Part shown: positions 17,973-28,524 of the stretch, one piece after another | Numbering within the stretch: position 1 is the first letter of the stretch | Layout of the letters: each line of letters starts with the position of its first letter | Source: Acidobacteriota bacterium | Lineage (GTDB): Bacteria > Acidobacteriota > Blastocatellia > UBA7656 | Direction of reading: 5' to 3' | Length of the DNA: 64,000 bases | Assembly (NCBI GenBank): GCA_016201275.1 | Contig: JACQDB010000019.1 | Coordinates: 1-64,000, forward strand | The notes under the pieces: generated by a model | Told to the model about the DNA's origin: nothing | The model's input: only the letters and a program-made list of their open reading frames with translations | The model's database searches: none | Translations under genes and position numbers: made by a program

Positions 17973-18974
17973 GGATTCCTCCTTACGAAGTTCTGAGATA
18001 ACAGGATTCTATCATAGCCCACGCCTATAGGTGGGGCAACCAGCAGACCACGCCAGAGGCGTCGCAACGCTCGCGCTATGGCGTCACAACTGGCCAAGGA
18101 ATGCCATCTCAACAAGCCTTCTCAGCCGCGCCCTCGGATGCCGCAAATCATCAAGGCGCAGCGGTACTCAACCGCCGCCGCCGCCGCTGGAAATTCACGC
18201 GCCGCCTTCAGCATTATGATTTCCTGCCACTCTAGGTTGTCATCATCCAAGTGAATAGCCCAATAAAACCGGGCTTTTTTCGCGGTTTCCTCGACTCTCG
18301 CTACTCGGCGTTGCCGAGCTTCCATGTTTTTACAAATCTTTTACATTTTTTTACATCTTTTTGAAGACAAACCGCACGCTAATCTTTATTCTAAGCAGGC
18401 TTGCGATTGTGTGTATCCTGCTATGGTAGAAAGGCTGGGTAAAATCATTTCTCTCCGGATACACACAAACGCATGAAATCATCTATCACGTTCATCTTCA
18501 AAATTCACTTCTCGCTGCACGACTTTTCTTTACGCTAACCACTGCACAGGCTGTTTGCCTCTTCGTAAAATTGCACCTCGGTGACATCTTTTGCAATTTT
18601 TCACGGACTTTTCAAGACATTCATATCTCCACCGCGTACCGTATCAACAGCATTCCAAAAGTCCACGCCTGGTGTAACGTCCTCGTCGCTCACGTCTGGC
18701 GAAGCACTCGCCCGACGTGAGGGCGAGGAGAGCGTGTTGCCTCCAAGTGCTTCTGGATTGCCGCAACAAGCAAAGGCTTTGCTCGAAGTCAAAGCCCGTT
18801 CAGCCCGTGCTGAATGCCGATAGCGACACGCCTTGTGCAAGGTCTGCAGCAAGCCTTTGAACCGCGCCACTTCATCAATATGGCAAGGGACAAAGACCGG
18901 CTCTCAAGCTTTCACTTGCAGTCAAGAGGTCGCTACTCGCAACTACCATTCCCTACTCTCGAAAGGAGAAGTCT
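17973..18974. other. 1-kb non-coding leader region with inverted repeat
   Basis: Divergent region between pckA and the TonB receptor gene. Arms TTGTGTGTATCC (18407-18418) and GGATACACACAA (18457-18468) form a perfect 12-bp inverted repeat with a 38-nt spacing. A T-rich block lies at 18325-18365. A weaker palindrome with CCTCGTCGCTCACGTC-like arms lies near 18680-18732. A minus-strand frame at 18122-18325 is open but unsupported. The long leader may regulate the receptor; no known riboswitch was recognised. Confidence 0.45.
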
Positions 18975-21900
18975 ATGCAGTATCTCAGAAAAATTTCCGC
19001 GTGGTCGCCAAACCTCAAGCTGAAAAAGCTCACCAGTCTGGTGTTGACCATCGCTTTGATGGCGGCGCTCTGGTCGCCGGTCTTCGCCCAAGGCACCACT
19101 GACGGCACCATCGCTGGCACGGTCGCCGACGCCCAGGGCGCAGTAATTAGCGGCGCAAAGGTGACGGCGAAAAACACCGCTACCGGTCAACTCTTCACCG
19201 TCAACACCGCAGACAACGGCACTTTTCGCATCAACAACGTGCCGGTCGGCGCTTATGATTTGACTATTGAAATTGCCAATTTCAAAAAGTACGCCAACCC
19301 CAACGTGCAAGTGCAACTCAATCGCGTCACCGATGTCAGCGCCATACTGGAAGCGGGCGCGGTGTCCGAAACCGTCACCATCACCGCAGGCGCGGCGGCG
19401 GAGTTGGTGGAAAAAACCTCTTCGCAACTGGGCAAAAGTTTTGAAGAACGCAAGGTCATCGAATTGCCTATTGGTCTGGATGTCAACACCCTCGCATTGC
19501 TGTCGCCCAACGTCGTCACCAACGGCGCAGGCGTGGTCGGCGCGGGCGGCTCGGTGGGCGGCAATCGTCCGCGCAACAATTCTTTCACCCTCGACGGCAT
19601 AGACAATAACGATGTCAGTTTGACGGGGCCGCAAATCGCCCCGATTCAGGATGCCGTCAAAGAGTTCACTATCTTGACCAATCAATTTACGGCGGAATTC
19701 GGTCATTCATCGGCTGGTCAATTCAACACCATCACCAAGAGCGGCACCAACGATCTGCATGGCGATGCGTGGTGGTACAACATCAACAAATATTTTCGCT
19801 CGCTCGATCATCGCTTCAAAGAGCAGATCGCCGCAGGCGCGCAACCCGACCAACGCCCGCGTGATGATTTCAATCGCATAGGCGGCGACATCGGCGGCGC
19901 GATTATCAAAGACAAGCTCTTCTATTTCGGAGCCTATCAATATCAAACCAGAGGCACGGCGGGAGCCACCGCCACCGTAGGCGCACCGACTGCCGAAGGT
20001 TATGCCAGACTCTCCGCACTGCGCGGCGTCAGCCCTTTCACTCTGAATTTGTTGAAGGATCACGTAGCCCCCGCGCCCGTCGCTACTGGCAGCGTCAACG
20101 TGTTGGGCGCAACGATTCCGGTCGGGCAACTGCTGATCTTAGTGCCGGATTTTTTCAACCTGCATCAATGGCACACCAACATTGATTACAACCTCTCGCA
20201 AAACGACAGACTCTACGGGCGGTTCTTTTACGACCGTTTGCGGTCGCCGCTTTTGGGCGGCCCTGGGGCAGAATTCAACGGCACCACAGGCACCGATAAC
20301 CGCTTGTTTTCGTTGACCGAAAATCACAACTTCACGGCCAATCTGATTAACGAATTCCGCTTCGGCTATCGCCGCCAAGTGACCTCGTTCAACGTGCCGC
20401 TGACCTTCAATGATTTCCCCGGTCAATTCCCCAACATCAGCATAGACGAGTTAGGCTTGTTCGTAGGACCAAACGGCAATGCGCCACAAAGCGGCATTGC
20501 CAATGTTTATCAAGGCTCCGACACCGTTAGTTGGACGTTCGGCAAACATCAATTGAAGTTCGGCTCGGATTTCCGCGACGTGATCGCGCCCAGCGATGGT
20601 CTGCCACGCGGACGCGGCGAATATGCCTATGCCAGCCTTGAACGCTATCTGCAAGACCTCAAGCCCGACGGCTCGAATGGCGGCTTGCGCGGCATCGGCT
20701 CAGGCTTTTTCGCGGGCAATCAATGGGCGACTTATAACTTTATTCAGGACGATTTCAAATTCCGTCCCAACCTCACCTTCAACCTCGGGCTGCGTTACGA
20801 ATACACCTCGAACGCCCGCGATGCGAAGATGCAAAACCTCAATCGCATAGCCGACGTGGAAGCCAACGACCCGGTGTTGCAAAGCATACGCCAGCGCACC
20901 GGCCTTGACCTCTTCCCTGCGGGTTTGCATTTCCGCACCCCCAAGACCGATAAAAATAATTTCGCGCCGCGTGTAGGTTTCGCTTGGGCACCGGAATTCA
21001 AAGAGGGCTGGCTGCATCGCATCTTTGGTAACAATGGGCAGTCTTCAGTGCGCGGCGGTTTTGCCATCGCTCACGATGTCTTGTTCCAGAACCTGGTACT
21101 GTTGGCCTTGCCGCCGCAACTGCAATCGGAGATAGATGTCACTTCGGGCAGCGGCGGCATATACGGTACAGATGTCAGCTTCCTGCAAAACGGCGGCATT
21201 CCTGCGGGCGGCGCAGTGGACCCGGCGTTGTTCAACGATACGGCTACCGCCAGAGCCTTGACCGGCTCTTACATCTTCGACACCATCACGCCCTACACCA
21301 TGTCGTGGTCGCTGTCTTATCAAAGGGAATTTTGGAAAGACTGGTCTGTAGAGCTACGTTATCTAGGCACTCGCGGCGTGCATCTGTATGTGCAATCGCG
21401 TTTGAATGGCGGCGTGCCTCCGCGTTTCAATCTGCCGACTTATTTCAACAACAGCGAGATTCCCGACCGTGCGACCTTGAACGGTTTGCCCTCACGGCAG
21501 GATTTCTTAAATGCTCGAGGGCGACTGTTGGGAGATTTAGGCTTTGCCGGAAATTTGACGACGCATCTGCCGCAAGGCAACTCGACTTATCACGGCGGCT
21601 CGCTCAACGTGAAGCGGCGTTTGAGCAACGGCTTGTCGGTTGACGCCGCTTATACCTTCAGCAAAAACATTGATGACGGCACTAACGAACTGTTCACCAG
21701 TTTCGTCAATCCGCGTCGTCCGCAAGACAATTTCAATTTGCGAAACGACCGCGCCGAATCGGTGTTGAGTCGTCGTCATCGTTTCTCGCTGGGCTTGATT
21801 TATGAATTGCCGTTTTACAAAGGCGAACATGGATGGCTGAGTCAAGTGTTGGGCAACTGGCAGGTCAGCGCTATCTATCAGACCGAAAGCGGCCAGCGGC

Positions 21901-22439
21901 TTGACGCTTTGAGTTTCAACGATGCCAACGGCAATTTCGATAACGCCGGGGATCGCGCTGTTCTCAACCCGACCGGCGATGGTCGTCGCGGCACTGATGT
22001 CAACTGGCTGCTACGCAACGGTCAGGTGGTCGCCAGAGGCAGCGCTCCGGCAAGTCAAGTGGTCGGTTATGTGGCGCAGGATGCCAACGCCAAATTCATC
22101 TTCGCCGACACCGGCGCACGAGCAACGGCGGGACGCAATCTGTTACAAGCGGCGGGCTTGAACAATTGGGATTTGGCGTTCTTCAAACGCTTCTCGATTA
22201 CCGAGCATCAGCGCTTGGAGTTGCGCGCTGAATTGTACAACGCTTTCAATCATCCGCAATTCGTGGTGGACGACCCGTTCGCCACTGATTATGTGGATGT
22301 GCGAAGCCCGAATTTTCAGAACAAACGCCTGTTCAGCGGCAACCCGTTCGGTACGCTTCCGGCATTCGGTTTGACCACCGACCCGATAGCCGGTGGCAAC
22401 CCGCGAGTCATTCAAATGGTGTTGCGCTACCATTTTTAG
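18975..22439 (+). CDS. TonB-dependent receptor with carboxypeptidase-regulatory domain (Oar-like)
   Basis: An outer-membrane beta-barrel of 1154 residues. The N-terminus has a signal peptide ending in SPVFAQ. A CarboxypepD_reg-like beta-sandwich spans ~40-130 (GTIAGTVADAQGAVISGAKV, FRINNVPVGAYDLTI). The plug domain follows (ELPIGLDVNTLALLSPNV, NSFTLDGIDNNDVSLTGP, FNTITKSGTNDLHGDAWW). The barrel ends in the aromatic C-terminus (MVLRYHF) expected for BAM insertion. This expanded class is abundant in Acidobacteriota and is usually assigned to uptake of polymers or large ligands; the substrate is unknown. GAAAGGAG sits 8 nt before the ATG. No SusD-like partner or TonB is adjacent. Confidence 0.95.
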   Translation: MQYLRKISAWSPNLKLKKLTSLVLTIALMAALWSPVFAQGTTDGTIAGTVADAQGAVISGAKVTAKNTATGQLFTVNTADNGTFRINNVPVGAYDLTIEIANFKKYANPNVQVQLNRVTDVSAILEAGAVSETVTITAGAAAELVEKTSSQLGKSFEERKVIELPIGLDVNTLALLSPNVVTNGAGVVGAGGSVGGNRPRNNSFTLDGIDNNDVSLTGPQIAPIQDAVKEFTILTNQFTAEFGHSSAGQFNTITKSGTNDLHGDAWWYNINKYFRSLDHRFKEQIAAGAQPDQRPRDDFNRIGGDIGGAIIKDKLFYFGAYQYQTRGTAGATATVGAPTAEGYARLSALRGVSPFTLNLLKDHVAPAPVATGSVNVLGATIPVGQLLILVPDFFNLHQWHTNIDYNLSQNDRLYGRFFYDRLRSPLLGGPGAEFNGTTGTDNRLFSLTENHNFTANLINEFRFGYRRQVTSFNVPLTFNDFPGQFPNISIDELGLFVGPNGNAPQSGIANVYQGSDTVSWTFGKHQLKFGSDFRDVIAPSDGLPRGRGEYAYASLERYLQDLKPDGSNGGLRGIGSGFFAGNQWATYNFIQDDFKFRPNLTFNLGLRYEYTSNARDAKMQNLNRIADVEANDPVLQSIRQRTGLDLFPAGLHFRTPKTDKNNFAPRVGFAWAPEFKEGWLHRIFGNNGQSSVRGGFAIAHDVLFQNLVLLALPPQLQSEIDVTSGSGGIYGTDVSFLQNGGIPAGGAVDPALFNDTATARALTGSYIFDTITPYTMSWSLSYQREFWKDWSVELRYLGTRGVHLYVQSRLNGGVPPRFNLPTYFNNSEIPDRATLNGLPSRQDFLNARGRLLGDLGFAGNLTTHLPQGNSTYHGGSLNVKRRLSNGLSVDAAYTFSKNIDDGTNELFTSFVNPRRPQDNFNLRNDRAESVLSRRHRFSLGLIYELPFYKGEHGWLSQVLGNWQVSAIYQTESGQRLDALSFNDANGNFDNAGDRAVLNPTGDGRRGTDVNWLLRNGQVVARGSAPASQVVGYVAQDANAKFIFADTGARATAGRNLLQAAGLNNWDLAFFKRFSITEHQRLELRAELYNAFNHPQFVVDDPFATDYVDVRSPNFQNKRLFSGNPFGTLPAFGLTTDPIAGGNPRVIQMVLRYHF

Positions 22440-22463
22440 AATCTCGACGCGAGCGAAATGGCA

Positions 22464-22535
22464 AAGCGGTTTTGACCCTTGCAAATTCGCTCGCTGGTTG
22501 AAAGAAGTTTGGTGGCGCAAGGGTCAAAGCCGCTT
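22464..22535 (+). terminator. 19-bp inverted repeat after the TonB receptor gene
   Basis: Arms at 22464-22482 (AAGCGGTTTTGACCCTTGC) and 22517-22535 pair with a single G-U type mismatch. The structure begins 25 bp after the stop. There is no T-run, so it may stabilise the mRNA 3' end rather than terminate. The rest of the gap to lon holds another inverted repeat near 22620-22657 and a MITE. Confidence 0.5.
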
Positions 22536-22799
22536 CGGTTGCTTCAGCCCTTGACCACCAACATTGCGTGTATCATTTCGTGTAGCTTTCTTTCACGCCA
22601 CAGCGGCAGCGGGAGAACGCCGTAGCGAGTTCCGCGTTTGCGAATTCGCTACGGTTACTCGCCAAACCGTTGTGGCAATTTTTTTTCTAGCTTCCAGGAC
22701 TTTTCGACTGCGTAGGCTCGCCTATATCTTTTGAAAAACAATCATAAAAAGCCCGAAAAATAAGGGGTTTCGTGATATTCCAAAAACCTTTTGCCTCTC

Positions 22800-22901
22800 T
22801 AGGGCGTGTCTCATACATGGAGTTTCTATCCATATATTGTGTGCGATGGTTTGACTATCCACAATATATAGACGGTTGCTGGGATTTTGCGACACGCTTT
22901 A
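22800..22901. mobile_element. ~100-bp MITE, copy 1 (diverged)
   Basis: Same family as 29582-29682 and 58237-58338: TAGGGCGTGTC-like left end, internal CCATATATTGTG...GATGGT...CCACAATATAT, and right end TTTTGCGACACGCTTTA. The terminal repeats are degraded here. It is non-coding, with no transposase. Confidence 0.72.
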
Positions 22902-23042
22902 TTTAGCACGACCAAGATTGGGAATCTAAGGTGAGCGGCGCAGAGAGGTAACGCACGCGCTGCGCCGAATTTTTATGCAGCACTTTTGCCCTGCGAGTTT
23001 TCGGTAAGCGTGCGCCGCACGTCCGCTAGGGTTTTGAGCCAG

Positions 23043-25406
23043 CTACATTGCCACTTTCAAAACTTGGCGCAGCGAATCTACAAAGACGAATTCAATCTCT
23101 TTCAACAACTCTTTGGGAATCTCTTCGAGGTCGCGGCGATTGTGCTGCGGCAAAATAATCGTCGTCACGCGGGCGCGGCGCGCTGCCAGCACTTTTTCTT
23201 TAATGCCGCCGACCGGCAAAATATTGCCGCGCAAAGTGATTTCGCCGGTCATCGCTACCGAACGCTTGACGGGTTTGCCGGACAACACAGAGACCAGCGC
23301 TGTCGTTAAGGTCACGCCTGCCGAAGGGCCGTCTTTGGGAATCGCCCCTTCCGGCACATGTATGTGTATGTCGAACTTCTCGAACTTCTCCGGCGCGATG
23401 CCGTACTCTTCGGCTTTCGATTTTGCCCATGAATACGCCGCCTGCGCCGACTCTTTCATCACGCTGCCCAATTGTCCGGTCAATAACAGACCGCCTTTGC
23501 CTGCGGTCAACAAGGCTTCGATAAATAACACATCGCCGCCCGATGGCGTCCACGCTAAACCGGTAGCGACGCCGATTTGATCTTTCTTCAAAATCTCATC
23601 AGGGTAAGCTTTCGGCGGCCCTAAAAATTCCGGCAAGTTCTTTTCGTTGACTTTCACCTGCACCGTTTCGCCTTCGGCCACGCGGCGCGCTACCTTGCGG
23701 CAGACTTTGGCAATGTCGCGCTCGAATTGCCGCAATCCGGCTTCGCGGGTGTATTGCTGAATGATGCTTTTGAGCGCCGCCCGATTGAGCGACAGATGGC
23801 GCGGCGTGATGCCGTGATCGTCCATCTGTTTGGGGATGATGTGGCGACGGGCGATCTCGACTTTCTCTTCTTCGGTGTAACCGGCCAGACGAATAATTTC
23901 CATGCGGTCGCGCAAGGCCGGATGAATGGTATCCAACATATTCGCCGTCGTCATGAACATCACATTCGACAGATCGAAAGGCACGCCCAGATAATTATCA
24001 CGGAACGAGAAATTCTGTTCGGGGTCTAAAACTTCCAACAATGCCGATGACGGGTCGCCGCGAAAATCCGCGCCGACTTTATCAATCTCATCCAGAATAA
24101 TCAGCGGATTATGGGTTCCCGCCTGTTGTATGGATTGCACGATGCGACCGGGCATAGCGCCTATGTAGGTGCGACGATGACCGCGAATCTCCGCTTCATC
24201 GTGGAGGCCGCCTAAACTCAGACGCTGAAATTTGCGATTCAAAGCGCGAGCGATTGAACGCCCCAGGCTGGTCTTGCCGACGCCGGGCGGCCCGACCAAA
24301 CACAGAATCGGCCCCTTCACTTTGTCTTTCAGTTTGCGAACCGCCAGCGATTCGATGATGCGCTCTTTGACTTTTTCAAGGCCGTAGTGGTCTTCGTCCA
24401 AAATCGTCTGAGCGCGTTTCAAATCGAGATTCTCTTCCGATGATTTCGACCACGGCAACGCCACCATCACATCCAGATAGTTGCGAAGCGTAGCGGCTTC
24501 GGCGGCGTCCGGGTGCATACGTTCGAGCTTTTTGATCTGGCGTTCGACTTCCTGGCCGACCTCTTCGGGCATCGCTGCGGCGACCATCTTTTCGCGGTAT
24601 TGAGCAATCTCTTCGGCGATTTCGTTGCCTTCGCCGAGTTCGGTTTGAATGGCTTTCAATTGCTGGCGCAAATAAAACTCGCGTTGCGAGCGATCAATTT
24701 CGCCTTTCGCCTGCGAGTTGATGTCTTGCTGCACGCGCAGCACATTGATCTCTCGAATCAACAATTCATTGACGCGCAGCAGGCGTTCCGGCGGATTCAG
24801 TTTTTCCAGCACGCTTTGAGCATCGGAAACTTTCAGGTCGAGGTTGGAAGCCGCTACGTCGGCAAGGCGACCGGCATCGTCGAGGTTGGCGACAATCGCC
24901 ATGACTTCCGAAGAGATGTTTTTGCCGAGCGTGATGGCCTGTTCCAGTGACGAGCGCACATTGCGCGTCAAGGCTTCCATCTCCAATTCATCAGCAATGA
25001 TTTCCGGTTCGGGCAACGGTTTGATGTGCGCCAGTAGGTGCGGGTGATGGTCATCGAAATGGGTGATGCGGGCGCGTGACAGTCCTTGCACCAGCACGCG
25101 TATGCGCCCGTCCGGCATCTTCAGCATACGCATAATCATGGCCACGGTGCCGTAGGTGTAGAGGTCACTGCCTAAAGGTTCCTCTTTTTCCAAGTCGCGT
25201 TGCGCCGTCAACACAATCATGCGATTTTCGGCCAGCGCCTGTTCGATAGCCCGTATCGAGCGTTCGCGTTGCACGAACAGTGGCACAATCATATATGGAA
25301 AAATGACAATATCGCGGAGCGGCAACACCGGCAGCGAGTCCGGTATCTGCACCTGTTCATCCACCTGACTGATTTCTATCTCTTCACTATCAATAATCGT
25401 TGACAT
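23043..25406 (-). CDS. lon: ATP-dependent Lon protease
   Basis: Lon degrades misfolded and regulatory proteins in the cytoplasm. The 787 residues are full length. Domains in order: Lon N-terminal substrate domain (PVLPLRDIVIFPYMIVPLFV), coiled-coil segment (~190-310), AAA+ module with Walker A GPPGVGKTS and Walker B LIILDEIDKVG, then the serine-lysine protease domain with Ser695 in KDGPSAG and Lys738 in GGIKEKV. Both catalytic residues are present. No CIRCE or HAIR element was recognised upstream. It is separate from clpX/clpP and followed by no co-directional close gene. Confidence 0.97.
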   Translation of the reverse strand: MSTIIDSEEIEISQVDEQVQIPDSLPVLPLRDIVIFPYMIVPLFVQRERSIRAIEQALAENRMIVLTAQRDLEKEEPLGSDLYTYGTVAMIMRMLKMPDGRIRVLVQGLSRARITHFDDHHPHLLAHIKPLPEPEIIADELEMEALTRNVRSSLEQAITLGKNISSEVMAIVANLDDAGRLADVAASNLDLKVSDAQSVLEKLNPPERLLRVNELLIREINVLRVQQDINSQAKGEIDRSQREFYLRQQLKAIQTELGEGNEIAEEIAQYREKMVAAAMPEEVGQEVERQIKKLERMHPDAAEAATLRNYLDVMVALPWSKSSEENLDLKRAQTILDEDHYGLEKVKERIIESLAVRKLKDKVKGPILCLVGPPGVGKTSLGRSIARALNRKFQRLSLGGLHDEAEIRGHRRTYIGAMPGRIVQSIQQAGTHNPLIILDEIDKVGADFRGDPSSALLEVLDPEQNFSFRDNYLGVPFDLSNVMFMTTANMLDTIHPALRDRMEIIRLAGYTEEEKVEIARRHIIPKQMDDHGITPRHLSLNRAALKSIIQQYTREAGLRQFERDIAKVCRKVARRVAEGETVQVKVNEKNLPEFLGPPKAYPDEILKKDQIGVATGLAWTPSGGDVLFIEALLTAGKGGLLLTGQLGSVMKESAQAAYSWAKSKAEEYGIAPEKFEKFDIHIHVPEGAIPKDGPSAGVTLTTALVSVLSGKPVKRSVAMTGEITLRGNILPVGGIKEKVLAARRARVTTIILPQHNRRDLEEIPKELLKEIEFVFVDSLRQVLKVAM

Positions 25407-25980
25407 AATAAATTCAGCATTCGAAAGTTGGTTTGCCTAATTGCTTTGAGTTGTAAAACAGCTGCCTCGATAAACCCTATGAGCCTTTGCGTATTCAAGA
25501 ACATTTGCAACAACGCGGAAATTGTAACCCATCCAGATGACAAAGACCAAAGCCTGAGAACAAATCGGCAATCACGGACGAACCCTTCATCCGCGATAGC
25601 CGTCAAAAAAAAGTTTCGTCGGCGCGCTAGGGTTCGGGAAAACGATTTCTTCCGGTCTATGGCCTCTCGCCTTTTTCTTGCGGAGAGAAAATTATCGTTG
25701 CCCGGCACGTCGTTCGGGCGCGTGAACTACGCCCGAACGATGGGCGTTCGGTGGTTAAAGTTGCAGCCGAGAAATTGGAAAGATATCGCAAAGGCTTCGG
25801 GCGCGGTAATGCACAAGCAAGGCAGGGCTTGCGCCAGCCTCGGTTCAGGAAGCGGATTTTGCAAGGCAAAACCAACGGCGATGCGTTTACAGAGCAGCAG
25901 GGACCGCCGCAGTGGGTGGTCACCATGCGCCTTGAGACGGGGCGATTCGCCCAGCGTCTCGCCAGTTTTTGCCGCGTAAT
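25407..25980. other. intergenic, inverted repeat, no gene supported
   Basis: A 183-codon plus-strand frame (25428-25979) spans the gap, but its composition is not protein-like. A 10-bp inverted repeat (CGTTCGGGCG / CGCCCGAACG, 25711-25739) and a GC-rich hairpin at about 25930-25962 (minus-strand GAGACGCTGGGCGA / GCCCCGTCTC) lie just past the nrdR stop; the latter may be the nrdR terminator. Confidence 0.45.
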
Positions 25981-26442
25981 TTATTTGACCTGTTTGCGAA
26001 CCAGATGGCGCAACTCGCTCATGAATTCGGTCACGTCTTTGAAGTCCAGATAGACCGAAGCGAAGCGCACATAGGCAACCTTGTCCAACTCTTTGAGTCT
26101 TCGCATAATCATCTCGCCAATCTTTTCCGTAGAGCGTTCGCGGTCTTTGGAGTCGGCGACATATTTTTCAATCGAGTTGACGAGGTTTTCAATCTTCGCC
26201 ATCGGAATCGGGCGTTTTTCACACGCCTTCAACACGCCGGACATGATTTTATCGCGGTCAAAGGGTTCGCGTCGCCCGTCCTTCTTGACCACCATGTAAG
26301 GAATTTCGTCTATGCGTTCATAGCTGGTGAAGCGGCGTTCGCATTTTAAACATTCGCGGCGGCGGCGGATGACATCACCTTCCCGACTCTCCCGCGAATC
26401 CACAACTTTGTCTTCAAGATGAGCACAAAATGGACATTTCAT
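25981..26442 (-). CDS. nrdR: transcriptional repressor NrdR
   Basis: NrdR senses ATP/dATP and represses ribonucleotide reductase genes. The 153-residue protein has the zinc ribbon ([17 protein letters not shown] and [13 protein letters not shown]) in residues 1-45 and an ATP-cone domain in ~50-140 ([20 protein letters not shown]). Length and both domains are canonical. GGAAGC precedes the ATG. No ribonucleotide reductase gene lies nearby; the next gene upstream on the same strand is unrelated. Confidence 0.96.
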   Translation of the reverse strand: MKCPFCAHLEDKVVDSRESREGDVIRRRRECLKCERRFTSYERIDEIPYMVVKKDGRREPFDRDKIMSGVLKACEKRPIPMAKIENLVNSIEKYVADSKDRERSTEKIGEMIMRRLKELDKVAYVRFASVYLDFKDVTEFMSELRHLVRKQVK

Positions 26443-26464
26443 ATCTGCTTCCAGAAATTAAATT

Positions 26465-27583
26465 TCAGCGTTGCACAGCAGCGATTTTAGCATCCTTCTG
26501 CTCTGCGTCAGGTTCCTGCTCCTGTGGCTGATTGGGGTGATTCAGTTGTTCAACCACTTCGACCTGTCGCTCGCCTAAGCGTTTCAACTTCTCTAACGAC
26601 AGGCCGTCCTTGATAACATAGAACAAGCCGAAAACGGTCGCCGGGGCAAAGATGACCAGATGCAAAATAATGGCTACGGAGGCTGCCTTGTTGCTTTCGA
26701 CGCCTAAGAACGAAAGCGACGCCGCCGAGGCGGTGTGAAACGGGCCGGTCGCGCCGCCAGGAGTTGGCACCACCGAACCCAACATCGAAAGTCCCATAAC
26801 AAAGACCGCGCCGGTGAACGGCACAACTTTATACGGAATGCCGAAAGCACGAACCACAAGCAGATGTGCCACCGCTACCATCAACCACAACAATATGGTG
26901 TACGACACCACAATAGTCAATTCTTTGGCATCGTGCAAGACGCTTAAACTCTTCGAGATCTGCGTCAGCAGACTGAGCGTGCCTTTTTTGATTGCCGTCG
27001 GCAGCCCCTGTAGCTTTCTTTCCAGATAGGCCAACGCCGTTTCGCCGCGCCGCGCAAACACCGAAAGCCCGTAGATGCCCGCCAGCGCCGTAATCAATAA
27101 TAAGACGCCGGTGACTTTGATCCAACCGAGAATCTGCATGGCTTCGACATCGTTGGAGGTGAATTCAAAGAACACCAGATTGACGGCAAAAAAGACCACC
27201 ACCATCACCATATCGCAAACCCGCTCGACCATCACCGTCGCATAGCTGGCCGAGGGACTGATCTTTTCTTTGACCGACAGCGCCGCCGGACGCACGATCA
27301 TCTCTCCGGCTCGCCCCATGATAAAAAGCGCCGAAAAGCCGATCACCGTGGCGCGAAACAAGGCGCGCAGAGAGGTCTTGGCGAGCGGCGAAATTAAAGT
27401 TTGCCAGCGCAACACGCGGACAAAATAGGTGCCAATGAACAAGGCCAGCGCCAGTCCCAGTTGCGCCCAGTTGGCGGCGCGCACCTGTAGCCAGACCTCT
27501 TGCCAATTGAGCTTGTAGGCAAACCAATAGACAAAGAGGCCGCCGATTAATAAACTCAGAAAATTTCGCAGTTTGGCTTTCAA
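26465..27583 (-). CDS. YbhN/AglD-like integral membrane protein (UPF0104, lysylphosphatidylglycerol synthase TM region)
   Basis: A 372-residue inner-membrane protein with about eight hydrophobic segments. Family motifs include RVLRWQTLI in the first third, MGRAGEMIVRPAAL, and SMLGSVVPTPGGATGPFHTA near residue ~275. The C-terminal tail is charged and Gln/Pro/Glu-rich. The family is linked to lipid flipping or modification but lacks a defined function. The start is a TTG at 27583 with a weak GAGACG upstream; no ATG lies near the N-terminus. It lies 22 bp upstream of nrdR on the same strand, so co-transcription is likely. Confidence 0.87.
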   Translation of the reverse strand: MKAKLRNFLSLLIGGLFVYWFAYKLNWQEVWLQVRAANWAQLGLALALFIGTYFVRVLRWQTLISPLAKTSLRALFRATVIGFSALFIMGRAGEMIVRPAALSVKEKISPSASYATVMVERVCDMVMVVVFFAVNLVFFEFTSNDVEAMQILGWIKVTGVLLLITALAGIYGLSVFARRGETALAYLERKLQGLPTAIKKGTLSLLTQISKSLSVLHDAKELTIVVSYTILLWLMVAVAHLLVVRAFGIPYKVVPFTGAVFVMGLSMLGSVVPTPGGATGPFHTASAASLSFLGVESNKAASVAIILHLVIFAPATVFGLFYVIKDGLSLEKLKRLGERQVEVVEQLNHPNQPQEQEPDAEQKDAKIAAVQR

Positions 27584-27795
27584 ACGTGGCGTCTCGTTTC
27601 AACCGTAAAGTTCATTTGCAAATCGGGGATTCTAGCACAACAATAGAACTACGTCGCGCAAATTTGCGTGATTTCAGCGGCAATTTATAAATGCCGAATG
27701 CGCCGGAAAATAGAGGAACATTTTCTGTAGCCGCCTCGTTTAGCGAGACGAACGCCAGTAACGGTTCAAGAATCTGCTAGAAGAGAAGGCCATAG

Positions 27796-28383
27796 ATGGG
27801 AGCGAAATTAGCACTGATGTCTAGCGATGCTGAATGGGTTCAGCGATGTATAGAAGGCGAAGCGACCGCCTGGGCCGATGTGGTGCGCCAGTATTCGCGG
27901 CGCATTTATAATCTGGCCTATCGCTTCACGGCCAGCCATGCTGCCGCCGAAGATTTAACCCAGGAAGTGTTCATACGGGTTTATCGGTCGTTGAATCAAT
28001 ACGACGCCTCGCTCGGCGATTTATCCAACTGGCTGATGCGGCTGGCGCGCAATTTAATCATTGATGATTATCGCAAACGTCAGCGCACGCCTACGGATGC
28101 CAGCGACGACCTTGCCGATCACGAATATCATTTGCCGTCGGTGAGCGACAGTCCGCAACGAAATCTTGAACGCCAGGAACGTCGCTTACAGGTTCACGAA
28201 GCCATCAAAAAACTCTCCCCGGACTTGCGCGAGTGCGTCATCTTACGCGACATCGAAGAATTGTCTTATCAAGAGATTGTTGACTTATTAAAAATCCCCG
28301 AAGGTACAGTCAAAAGCCGCATCAATCGCGGACGCATCGAATTGGCGAAGATTTTGCGTAGGATGAAAGTGAATCCCGACTAA
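27796..28383 (+). CDS. ECF RNA polymerase sigma factor (RpoE-like)
   Basis: A 195-residue sigma with region 2 at ~10-95 (YNLAYRFTASHAAAEDLTQE, VFIRVYRSLNQYD, NLIIDDYRKRQR) and region 4 at ~130-190 (LSPDLRECVILRDIEELSYQ, EIVDLLKIPEGTVKSRINRG). It is a typical extracytoplasmic-function sigma. AGAAGAGAAGG lies upstream of the ATG. A double-zinc-finger anti-sigma gene follows 141 bp downstream, and envelope genes follow that, suggesting an envelope-stress or surface regulon. An in-frame second Met at residue 8 is an alternative start. Confidence 0.93.
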   Translation: MGAKLALMSSDAEWVQRCIEGEATAWADVVRQYSRRIYNLAYRFTASHAAAEDLTQEVFIRVYRSLNQYDASLGDLSNWLMRLARNLIIDDYRKRQRTPTDASDDLADHEYHLPSVSDSPQRNLERQERRLQVHEAIKKLSPDLRECVILRDIEELSYQEIVDLLKIPEGTVKSRINRGRIELAKILRRMKVNPD

Positions 28384-28524
28384 GGCCGTCAGCGGTCGGG
28401 ATGCCGCGCCCGGATGCAGGCGTGTTCTCAAGATAAATTGAAATGACTGACGCCAAACACCGGGCGCACGTGTCGGACGAATGGTGCAGAAGCGGAGGAT
28501 AGAGCAAGGCTCTATTGGTGAATT

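Noticed and set aside
25428-25979. 183-codon plus-strand frame between lon and nrdR
   Set aside because: Low-complexity basic composition, no start signal, no domain pattern.
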